NCBI GenBank assembly: GCA_003229495.1
Contig: QIEB01000360.1
Span: forward strand, 1 to 5,447
Direction of reading: 5' to 3'
Source: Flammeovirgaceae bacterium
Lineage (GTDB): Bacteria > Bacteroidota > Bacteroidia > Cytophagales > Cyclobacteriaceae
Length of the DNA stretch: 5,447 nt
In this document: positions 1 to 5,447 of the stretch, in pieces
How the letters are laid out: each line of letters starts with the position of its first letter
Numbering within the stretch: the stretch's first letter is position 1
Translations under genes and position numbers: made by a program
The notes under the pieces: model-generated
What the model saw: the letters and a program-made list of their open reading frames with translations, nothing else
What the model was told of the DNA's origin: nothing
The model's database searches: none

Positions 1-399
1 AGGGGAGAGGAAGTATTGTTGAACAGGGCTGAATCTAATGCTATGTTGAATAGAATAGGTGATGCCATCGATGACCTGCAGGTGTTGACTGACAATCGAT
101 ATTTAGGCGGTTCGGTTGAACTTAGCATCGACCTTATACGGGCATTTTTTGGGGTTACAGGCAATCCCTTCGTCAGTGATCAGCAAGTTGTTTTGCAATA
201 CACCATATTGGAACGAAGAAAGGAGTTCCTTGCCCAAGGATTGCGCTGGTTTGATATTAAGCGATTGGGACTGGAGGTTGAACATGTGCTGGCTGATGGT
301 AGTTCTACCATCCTACTGGAGGAGGACGATTTAAGAAAAATTCTACAAATACCAACTTCTGCAATTGATGTAGGAGGACTACAACCTAACCCAAGGTAG
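1..399 (+). CDS. RagB/SusD family nutrient-uptake outer-membrane lipoprotein, C-terminal fragment (5' truncated by window)
   Basis: The reading frame is open from base 1, so only the last 132 residues of a roughly 450-600-residue protein are present. SusD proteins are surface lipoproteins that sit as a lid on a SusC TonB-dependent transporter and capture the ligand. Three family hallmarks are visible in order: RGEEVLLNRAES at residues 1-12, matching the 'R-x-x-E-v-L-L-n-x-A-E' TPR helix; ERRKEFLAQGLRWFDIKR near residues 71-88, the most conserved SusD block; and the ending IPTSAIDVGGLQPNPR, matching the usual 'IP...E...N..l.QNPGY' tail. No start should be assigned in the window; TTG or ATG codons near the left edge are internal. 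The next gene begins 6 bases after the stop, so they are probably cotranscribed. SusC is expected upstream. Family assignment is firm; the ligand is unknown. Confidence 0.95.
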   Translation, partial: RGEEVLLNRAESNAMLNRIGDAIDDLQVLTDNRYLGGSVELSIDLIRAFFGVTGNPFVSDQQVVLQYTILERRKEFLAQGLRWFDIKRLGLEVEHVLADGSSTILLEEDDLRKILQIPTSAIDVGGLQPNPR

Positions 400-405
400 A
401 GAGAT

Positions 406-1284
406 ATGAATAGAACTAGTATAAGAAGAGTCCTAAATTTGTTAGCGTATACCTTAGTGGTTCTGGCAACCTCTTGCTATCCAGATGAATCCCTAAACGT
501 ACCTGTCAATAACCCGGATGTGGACCTGGAGACGGATCTGGACGTGTATATCGAAGAAAACTTTACCAAAGAATATGGTATGGCCATTCGCTATCGGTTT
601 GTTGATCGGTTTATTCAACCCTTTCAAAGAGTTACTCCGCCAGCGCTGGAGGTAGTAAGACCAATGTTGGACTTTCTTGAGAACTTCTGGATTGGCCCGT
701 ATCTGGAAGTCGAGAACGGTGAGGAGTTTTTTAGGGACCATGTTCCGGCAGAGACTGTTTTTCTGGGAGGATTACTGTACAATGAAGATGGAACGGTTAC
801 CTTAGGAACGGCAGATGCCGGGGCCCAGATTACCTTGACCAATGTCAACGCCATAGATCAGAATAATGAACAATGGGTGCTACAGCAGTTAGGAACTATT
901 TATCATGAATTCGCCCATATCATTCATCAGCGCTACAGACTTCCTCAGGCATTTGAAACGATTTCTGCCGATGGATATACCAGTCCAGGGTCCTGGTTCA
1001 ACCTGCGAAATGAAGAAGCTTTACAAAGGGGGTTTGTTTCACCCTATGCCACCAGCTCACCCAATGAAGATTTTGCGGAGACTGTGGCATTTTATCTGTT
1101 TGAAACCGACTTTGAAGCTATTTTTCTCACTGACGAACCGGATTGCACTGACGCGGATTGCACCAGTCGAAATGAAGGACGTGAGCGCATAAGACAAAAG
1201 CTCAGTTCCATCGAGGAGCACTATATCAAATTCACCGGAGTAAATCTGGCAGAGGTGAGGGAACAAGTGCAATCCAGACTTTAG
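406..1284 (+). CDS. Putative zinc-binding metallopeptidase lipoprotein (substrate import-associated zinc metallohydrolase, Peptidase_Mx1-like)
   Basis: This 292-residue protein starts with a lipoprotein signal peptide: an Arg-rich n-region, a hydrophobic core, then LATSC with the lipidated Cys at residue 24. The mature N-terminus CYPDES is acidic, as in surface-exported Bacteroidota lipoproteins. The zinc site is HEFAHIIHQ at residues 167-175 (ligands H167 and H171, catalytic E168). A downstream NEDFAETVAFY block places E225 as the likely third ligand, giving a gluzincin-like arrangement. Size, lipobox, HExxH and position right after susD match the family NCBI calls substrate import-associated zinc metallohydrolase lipoprotein (Pfam putative zinc-binding metallopeptidase). 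The enzyme probably hydrolyses a bound substrate at the outer membrane before import; substrate and even peptidase activity are inferred, not shown. A CTDADC pair near residues 247-252 could form a disulfide or bind metal. The ATG lies 6 bases after susD and the stop abuts the next ATG, implying translational coupling. Confidence 0.88.
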   Translation: MNRTSIRRVLNLLAYTLVVLATSCYPDESLNVPVNNPDVDLETDLDVYIEENFTKEYGMAIRYRFVDRFIQPFQRVTPPALEVVRPMLDFLENFWIGPYLEVENGEEFFRDHVPAETVFLGGLLYNEDGTVTLGTADAGAQITLTNVNAIDQNNEQWVLQQLGTIYHEFAHIIHQRYRLPQAFETISADGYTSPGSWFNLRNEEALQRGFVSPYATSSPNEDFAETVAFYLFETDFEAIFLTDEPDCTDADCTSRNEGRERIRQKLSSIEEHYIKFTGVNLAEVREQVQSRL

Positions 1285-2673
1285 ATGCTAATGAGTAGAT
1301 ACCTAATATATATATTTCTAACTTTGGCCTTCTTTGGTTGTACCGGGGATGACAACGCTAACTTACCACCATTTGAAGAGCGGGTCAGTACTGCCATTAC
1401 CACCCTTCGAAGTGATCTTACCGCTCCTGGTCTGGGTTGGCGACTGGAATATAAACCCACACCTGAGTCTGGAGTATATTTTATGTTATTGGAGTTCACA
1501 GACAAGGATGTAACCATCCAGTCGGATGTGGTGGCTAATGACGGATTATTTTTCGAACAAACCATTCCATATCGAATTGATAACGCATTGGGATTGGAAC
1601 TGATCCTGGAGACTTTCGGGGCCTTTCATTACTTGTTTGAACTGGACCAGGCTACCTTTGGAGCCGAGTTTGAGTTTATATTTAAAGAGAAAAACGGTGA
1701 CAACTTGATTTTTGAAAGTAAAACCGATCTTTTCAATCCAACCATTCTAACTTTTGTACCAGCCAGCAGTGGAGATGAAGATTTATTCTCCAGGGAAATC
1801 GCCAAAAACCTGGATGCATTTGGTACGGTTGCCCCTCAGGCGTTAGTACAGGTAACCCCCCAACAACAAATCGTATTGGAAGACCGTAATATTTCGGTCT
1901 TCTGGTCATTGGATACCCAAAAACGAAATTTAAGCTCTCAGTTTGCTGCGGAGGGAACGGATATTGAAGATATATTGATGAATGGTGGGATTCTGCTAAA
2001 TCATAATACAGGTTACGCGCTGCTGGATGGCTTTATGGTACTTCAAGACCCATTGTTTTTTTCTTTAGGAGGGCAAAATATCACCATTGATCGTATTGCG
2101 TTGGAAGATTTTGATATGAATGCACCTAATCTTTGTCCCACAGAGCCAAATAATGGCCCCAGATACCAGGGACAGTCACCGGGTGTGGGTGATGTTACCA
2201 TGCTAAGCAGCCTGCTAAGTACTGACGGACAGGGCTTTCAAGCCAATGTTTATACCGTGAACGCACAATTTGTTTTTGATGGAGAGGGCAATTCTTTGGC
2301 GCAAGATGGAATTATTGCAGAGCGCTTTCCTGGTGCCACGGGATTTATATTCTTATACGGGGTTCAATTAATCAATCCTGATATTCCCATTTACTCGGTA
2401 GGATTGATACTGGAAGACGGCGAAATTTATGTACGGGAATTTGAACAAACCGTGACGGAGATAAACAGGGTAAAGGTCAATTTGATAAATAATTTTTATC
2501 ATTCAGGAACTCCTAACCCCGGAGATCAAGCGGGGCTTATAGCAGTTACCGATGAGATCTTTGCGGGAGGTGTTACCTATGCATTTGACTTTCCAGCTTT
2601 TCCAGCTTCCGGCGTTTCTGTTTACCGTTTGTTTAATCCCTGTAATAGGTACGAGGTATTTTTGGTACAGTAA
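1285..2673 (+). CDS. DUF4302 domain-containing lipoprotein
   Basis: This 462-residue protein has a signal peptide ending in LAFFGC, with lipidated Cys19 followed by TGDDN, an acidic stretch fitting a surface-lipoprotein signal. The mature N-terminal region has the DUF4302 pattern: an ERVSTAITTLRSDL helix, then GLGWRLEY (GW at 51-52), then beta-rich segments ending in a phrase resembling 'G-x-E-F-E-F-I-F-K-E-x-x-G-D-x-L-I-F-E-S-K'. DUF4302 proteins are uncharacterised and are often found beside SusC/SusD and the HExxH lipoprotein; that context is matched here. Only two other cysteines exist, C284 (NLCP) and C453 (NPCN), so one disulfide in the mature protein is possible. The start ATG directly follows the previous stop (TAG-ATG); the in-frame ATG at 1291 gives an equally good signal peptide and cannot be excluded. 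A role as an accessory ligand-binding protein is inference. The family call rests on pattern memory, without a profile search. Confidence 0.82.
   Translation: MLMSRYLIYIFLTLAFFGCTGDDNANLPPFEERVSTAITTLRSDLTAPGLGWRLEYKPTPESGVYFMLLEFTDKDVTIQSDVVANDGLFFEQTIPYRIDNALGLELILETFGAFHYLFELDQATFGAEFEFIFKEKNGDNLIFESKTDLFNPTILTFVPASSGDEDLFSREIAKNLDAFGTVAPQALVQVTPQQQIVLEDRNISVFWSLDTQKRNLSSQFAAEGTDIEDILMNGGILLNHNTGYALLDGFMVLQDPLFFSLGGQNITIDRIALEDFDMNAPNLCPTEPNNGPRYQGQSPGVGDVTMLSSLLSTDGQGFQANVYTVNAQFVFDGEGNSLAQDGIIAERFPGATGFIFLYGVQLINPDIPIYSVGLILEDGEIYVREFEQTVTEINRVKVNLINNFYHSGTPNPGDQAGLIAVTDEIFAGGVTYAFDFPAFPASGVSVYRLFNPCNRYEVFLVQ
2591..2608 (+). repeat. Perfect 9-bp tandem duplication (TTCCAGCTT x2) inside the DUF4302 gene
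   Basis: Two adjacent identical copies of TTCCAGCTT occupy 2591-2599 and 2600-2608. The unit is a multiple of three, so the frame is kept and the protein reads FPAFPA just before its C-terminal strand. It looks like a recent small duplication or a slippage site; nothing indicates a function. Confidence 0.7.
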
Positions 2674-2697
2674 TTACTTGTAGAAATTTTGTTCGCC

Positions 2698-3159
2698 ATG
2701 GAAAAATCTCTTTTGATTGCAATAGCACTCTTAATAAGTTATTCAGGATTTTCACAAAGAATTTTGGCAGGTAATTCCATATCATACTTGGCAGGAGCAG
2801 GAAATTTTGGAGAAGCATACGATACCGGTTTTGGCATCAATTTTAATGCAGAAATTAAAATTATAGGGCAGCTAGGACTTACGGGGGAGTTTGGTTGGAA
2901 TCGTTGGAGCGGAAACAGTGACTTTCCAGGGCCTGAGATGAGTGATATCAATGTCTATGACCTTTTGGTTGGCGGGAAAATCGGCTTATGGCTCATTTAT
3001 CTTGAAGCGCGCACTGGTTATTATTTTGGAGGTGTGGAGGAATTTGTGGTCATACCAGCGGTTGGGTTGAGACTGGGCAAACTTGATCTAAATGTAGGAT
3101 ATCAATTGGCGGAGAATTTTAACTTTGTCAATTTCAGACTGGGTTATTTTTGGATATAG
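2698..3159 (+). CDS. Small predicted outer-membrane beta-barrel protein (hypothetical)
   Basis: I do not recognise a named family. The ATG at 2698 gives 153 residues and a clean Sec signal peptide, MEKSLLIAIALLISYSGFSQ, with cleavage likely after Q20; the TTG at 2689 would only add three residues before it, so ATG is preferred. The mature 133 residues read as eight amphipathic, Gly- and aromatic-rich strands (about 24-35, 43-55, 59-70, 85-97, 99-111, 114-127, 129-137, 143-153) joined by short turns, with one longer loop at 71-84. That is the size and pattern of an OmpX-like eight-stranded barrel. The chain ends LGYFWI, so the very last residue is Ile rather than the usual aromatic, though Phe and Trp directly precede it. 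There is no cysteine, so it is not a lipoprotein. It begins 24 bases after the DUF4302 stop and is probably the last gene of the SusD operon. Function unknown. Confidence 0.8.
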   Translation: MEKSLLIAIALLISYSGFSQRILAGNSISYLAGAGNFGEAYDTGFGINFNAEIKIIGQLGLTGEFGWNRWSGNSDFPGPEMSDINVYDLLVGGKIGLWLIYLEARTGYYFGGVEEFVVIPAVGLRLGKLDLNVGYQLAENFNFVNFRLGYFWI

Positions 3160-3164
3160 AATCA

Positions 3165-3189
3165 GGGACGAAGGACGAGGGACGAAGGA
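3165..3189 (+). repeat. Heptanucleotide tandem repeat (RGGACGA), about 3.5 copies, in the convergent spacer
   Basis: Starting 6 bases after the barrel stop codon, the sequence reads GGGACGA (3165-3171), AGGACGA (3172-3178), GGGACGA (3179-3185), then AGGA (3186-3189). Only the first base of the unit alternates, G or A. It fills most of the 47-base gap between two convergent genes. No hairpin plus T-run typical of an intrinsic terminator is seen in this gap; the best pairing is a 4-bp GGAT/ATCC stem with a 10-base loop, which is too weak to call. Confidence 0.75.
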
Positions 3190-3206
3190 TTCAGGTTTAC
3201 ATCCAA

Positions 3207-3698
3207 CTAGATCCGCACAAATTCAAAATCAACATTTGCCGGCTCTTTACTGCCGTCACCATCAAAGTCAAATTCAGCGGACCCGTTGCCTCCCTGAATA
3301 CTCAGATTGGGCTCATTATGGACAATTCCAAAAAATTCAAACTCACCGGGATCATCATCGAAAAAGATTACCAGTAGATCTTCATCAAAGGCCATTCGAC
3401 CGGTACTGGTTTTAGGGGTTCTACCTGCTTCCTTTACCGTAATGGAAAACTGGCCGGTAGTTTGAATGGATAATGTCACCGAACCTTCCTCCCCAACTAC
3501 ATCCGTTTGCGAGGCTGGTCCCAGGGAAGCACTTTGAAATACCCCTTTAGTAGCATTCCAGTTGCCAGCCATCTCTGCAATTGAGGTATTGGTACCGACC
3601 AGAGAGAATTCATCCCCTTCCTCATCACTGGAACAGTATGTGAGGATAATTGAACAAAAAAACAAAGTACTTAGGGAAAAGTAGGAGTGAATTTTCAT
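3207..3698 (-). CDS. Lipocalin-like lipoprotein (hypothetical)
   Basis: On the minus strand from the ATG at 3698, this encodes 163 residues. The chosen start gives a compact signal peptide beginning MKIHS and ending LTYC, with lipidated Cys22, and has an A-rich TTAAAATC stretch just upstream as is usual in Bacteroidota; an ATG at 3719 would add seven residues (MNQSIKI) and is the alternative. After the cysteine comes SSDEEGDE, a strongly acidic tail resembling the flavobacterial surface-export signal. The mature part has IAEMAGNWNATKG near residues 40-52, like the 'l-x-G-x-W-x-x-t' opening of lipocalin-like domains, followed by beta strands (LSIQTTGQFSITV, LVIFFDD, EFEFFGIV, FEFVRI). Near the C-terminus, DFDGDGSKEPAN (144-155) has Asp at loop positions 1, 3 and 5, a Gly at 6 and Glu at 9, suggesting a calcium-binding loop. 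It converges on the operon and is divergent from the M3 peptidase gene. Ligand and role unknown. Confidence 0.82.
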   Translation of the reverse strand: MKIHSYFSLSTLFFCSIILTYCSSDEEGDEFSLVGTNTSIAEMAGNWNATKGVFQSASLGPASQTDVVGEEGSVTLSIQTTGQFSITVKEAGRTPKTSTGRMAFDEDLLVIFFDDDPGEFEFFGIVHNEPNLSIQGGNGSAEFDFDGDGSKEPANVDFEFVRI

Positions 3699-3814
3699 GA
3701 TTTTAATGGACTGGTTCATTAATAATACGATTTATTGGTATGAATAGTTTGCTACTATTGACACTTACAAGAAATATCAATTCGCTAAATTGGGCAGATA
3801 AACAACAGCCAATT
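3699..3814. promoter_or_regulatory. Divergent intergenic region between lipocalin-like and M3 peptidase genes
   Basis: These 116 bases separate two genes transcribed away from each other, so both promoters should lie here. I find no convincing Bacteroidota promoter (TTG, about 19 bases, TAnnTTTG) on either strand. The closest on the plus strand is TAAATTGG at 3786-3793, one mismatch from the -7 consensus and 21 bases before the ATG at 3815, but the nearest upstream TTG (3758-3760) is 25 bases away. No consensus-like -7 box was found on the minus strand. The location is supported by gene layout, not by motif. Confidence 0.4.
3738..3764. promoter_or_regulatory. Imperfect 27-bp dyad with perfect AATAGT-N5-ACTATT core; candidate operator
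   Basis: AATAGT (3743-3748) and ACTATT (3754-3759) are perfect inverted repeats around TTGCT. Moving outward, 3741/3761, 3739/3763 and 3738/3764 also pair while 3742/3760 and 3740/3762 do not, giving 9 of 11 matched positions. It lies midway between the two divergent start codons. A dimeric regulator site is a reasonable guess; there is no T-run, so a terminator is unlikely. A chance origin in AT-rich DNA remains possible. Confidence 0.4.
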
Positions 3815-5447
3815 ATGAAATTCAACCACCTCATACTTCTTCCTCTGGTGCTTCTTCTGTGGTCCTGTACCGAAGAAAATAATCAGCAGATCATGCTGGA
3901 TAGCCCTTTCTTTGTGGAACTCAACCAACCCATTCAGTACTACCTGGTAAAGCCTGAACACATTGCAGAATATGCTGATCTCACTATTGACAATGCCGCT
4001 ATAGCCGCTGAGGTAATTAGGAATCAGGCAGTGGTAAATTTCGAAAATATCTTTGTGGCTTTCGATGACCTAAGCAATGAAATAGGCAAAACCCGTAATA
4101 ACTGTCATATGCTGTATTGGGTTTCGCCGGATTCATTATCACGGATAAAGGGTAAGGAAGCCTATTTAAAATTGGACTCCCTGGCTACTTCCCTGTCATC
4201 TGATAAGCTTATATATCAGAAAATGACTGAGTTTACGAATTCGGAGGAGCATGCCAATTTAACAGGTCAACGTAAAAATCTAGTGGACGAAATAATAGAG
4301 GATTTTAAACACTCCGGAGTGGGCCTGGATAATCAATCGCTAAAGCAGTACAAACAACTTACTGCTGAAATAAAAGAGCTAACCTCCAGATATTCAGATA
4401 ACATGAACACAGCTAATGCCATTATTACTCTTGATGAAAAGGGAGCCGATGGGCTTCCTGAGAAGTTTAAAGCACGTTATCTTCAGGATAATTCAACCTA
4501 TACAATCCCAGTGATCCCATCTACACGGGGACCGGTTTTGAACAATGTGCGCAGTGAACAAACCAGGAAGGACTACTTTGTAAGGTATAACACACGGGCA
4601 TCAGATAAAAATCTTGAAATTCTAGACCAATTGGTGCAAAAGCGTTATAAAATTGCTCAGATAATGGGCAAAGAAAGCTACGCTTCCTATACATTGGCAA
4701 GGAAAATGGCTGGTACCCCTGATAGGGTTTGGAGCTTTATAAATGATTTAAATGCACGGGCAAATGATAAGGCCGGGAAGGACCTGGCATTATTAAAAAG
4801 TATACGTAATGGAGAGATTGCCACAGATGACCAAGAACCCATTAATCCCTGGGATGCTGGTTATTATCGCAATCAATATTTAAAAAGTGAATACCAGGTT
4901 GATCAAGAGAAAATAAGAGAATATTTGCCAATGGAGCAGTGTTTGGCTGGTATGATGGAGATCTATCAGAAACTGCTGGCACTGGAGTTTCGCAAAGTGG
5001 AGAATCCTTCGGTTTGGCACCAGGATGTGAAAATGTATGAGGTTTATGAGAACGGAGCATTGCGGGGAAGGTTCTACCTGGACCTGTTTCCCCGGCCTAA
5101 TAAGGAGTCCTGGTACTACGGGGTTTCACTGACCAATGGGAAATTGACCAAAGAAGGATATGAGGTGCCCGTATCTATGCTGTTGGGAAATTTCACCAAG
5201 CCTACTGATGGAGTTCCATCTTTAATAAGCCACGGAGAACTTAGAATACTGTTTCATGAGTTTGGTCATATCATTGCCGATATGTCCTACAAAGGCGAAT
5301 TCAGTACTCAAGCTGATTCCAAAGCGGACTTTTCGGAAGCCATGTCCAAGATTTTCGAGAACTGGATCTGGGACTATGAGATTCTCAGCTCGTTTGCCAG
5401 GCACTACCAAACAGGAGATACGTTACCGGAAGAAACTTTTGACAATA
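3815..5447 (+). CDS. M3 family zinc metallopeptidase lipoprotein (thimet oligopeptidase/Dcp-like), 3' truncated by window
   Basis: The frame is open from the ATG at 3815 to the window edge, giving 544 codons; relative to about 680-700 residues for the family, roughly 140-160 C-terminal residues are missing. M3 enzymes are zinc oligopeptidases that degrade short peptides inside a deep channel. The N-terminus is a lipoprotein signal peptide ending LLLWSC (Cys18) followed by TEENN. A helical region of about 380 residues precedes the catalytic domain, which shows the family landmarks: GRFYLDLFPR at 418-427, PVSMLLGNFTKP at 452-463, the zinc motif HEFGH at 481-485 (ligands H481, H485; catalytic E482), and ADFSEAMSKIFENWIWD with third ligand E508. 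The zinc ligand spacing H481-E508 is 27, two shorter than in thimet oligopeptidase and Dcp. The substrate-binding Tyr/His loop would lie beyond the edge. Unlike cytosolic relatives it is predicted to be membrane-anchored, in the periplasm or on the surface. Confidence 0.93.
   Translation, partial: MKFNHLILLPLVLLLWSCTEENNQQIMLDSPFFVELNQPIQYYLVKPEHIAEYADLTIDNAAIAAEVIRNQAVVNFENIFVAFDDLSNEIGKTRNNCHMLYWVSPDSLSRIKGKEAYLKLDSLATSLSSDKLIYQKMTEFTNSEEHANLTGQRKNLVDEIIEDFKHSGVGLDNQSLKQYKQLTAEIKELTSRYSDNMNTANAIITLDEKGADGLPEKFKARYLQDNSTYTIPVIPSTRGPVLNNVRSEQTRKDYFVRYNTRASDKNLEILDQLVQKRYKIAQIMGKESYASYTLARKMAGTPDRVWSFINDLNARANDKAGKDLALLKSIRNGEIATDDQEPINPWDAGYYRNQYLKSEYQVDQEKIREYLPMEQCLAGMMEIYQKLLALEFRKVENPSVWHQDVKMYEVYENGALRGRFYLDLFPRPNKESWYYGVSLTNGKLTKEGYEVPVSMLLGNFTKPTDGVPSLISHGELRILFHEFGHIIADMSYKGEFSTQADSKADFSEAMSKIFENWIWDYEILSSFARHYQTGDTLPEETFDN

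Noticed and set aside
16..18. TTG at the left edge as a start codon for a short 127-residue gene
   Set aside because: The frame is open to base 1 and the residues before the TTG (RGEEV) complete a conserved SusD motif, so it is the tail of a longer gene.
2201..2219. TGCTAAG repeated with a 12-base period inside the DUF4302 gene
   Set aside because: Two short copies separated by five bases within codons for Leu/Ser; expected by chance in a Leu-Ser-rich stretch and without further structure.
3187..3204. GGAT/ATCC pairing as a terminator in the convergent spacer
   Set aside because: The stem is only 4 bp with a 10-base loop and no T-run follows on either strand.
3125..3415. Open frames on the plus strand overlapping the barrel 3' end and the lipocalin-like gene
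   Set aside because: They run antisense through a well-supported lipoprotein gene and across the heptamer repeat, give low-complexity or charged products without domain character, and have no plausible start context.
3758..3793. Possible plus-strand promoter, TTG at 3758 with TAAATTGG at 3786
   Set aside because: The -7 box has one mismatch and the 25-base spacing is longer than the usual range around 19, so it is not reported as a promoter by itself.
4842..5060. 72-codon minus-strand open frame inside the M3 peptidase gene
   Set aside because: The plus strand here carries continuous, motif-bearing M3 sequence; the antisense frame is a shadow with no recognisable features.
5222..5410. 62-codon minus-strand open frame across the HEFGH region
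   Set aside because: It is antisense to the catalytic core of the M3 enzyme, which explains the base pattern fully.

Overview
The window looks like a Bacteroidota genome, most likely from the Flavobacteriia. It holds a SusD-type outer-membrane lipoprotein, several lipoproteins with acidic residues just after the lipobox cysteine, and starts without Shine-Dalgarno motifs. Base composition is moderate, slightly AT-rich. The genus cannot be named from the sequence alone.

Layout. Positions 1-3159 (+) read as the 3' part of one operon. It contains the C-terminal end of a RagB/SusD nutrient-binding lipoprotein (its SusC partner is expected upstream, outside the window), a putative zinc metallopeptidase lipoprotein with HEFAH, a DUF4302-type lipoprotein, and a small predicted 8-stranded outer-membrane beta-barrel. 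The gaps between these genes are 6, 0 and 24 bases. A short convergent spacer (3160-3206) follows and carries a heptanucleotide tandem repeat. A small lipocalin-like lipoprotein lies on the minus strand (3207-3698). After a divergent intergenic region of 116 bases with a dyad-symmetric element, an M3-family (thimet oligopeptidase/Dcp-like) zinc metallopeptidase lipoprotein runs off the right edge (3815-5447). No gene-free stretch exceeds 300 bases.

How it may work together (inference). SusC/SusD pairs form lidded TonB-dependent importers. The zinc metallohydrolase and the DUF4302 lipoprotein are probably cell-surface accessories that capture or trim the ligand before import; the unknown barrel is a possible extra outer-membrane component. 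The ligand cannot be read from the sequence; peptide is plausible because a peptidase-like enzyme is built into the operon and because RagAB-type SusCD systems import oligopeptides. The M3 peptidase is a separate transcription unit that might act further along in peptide breakdown.
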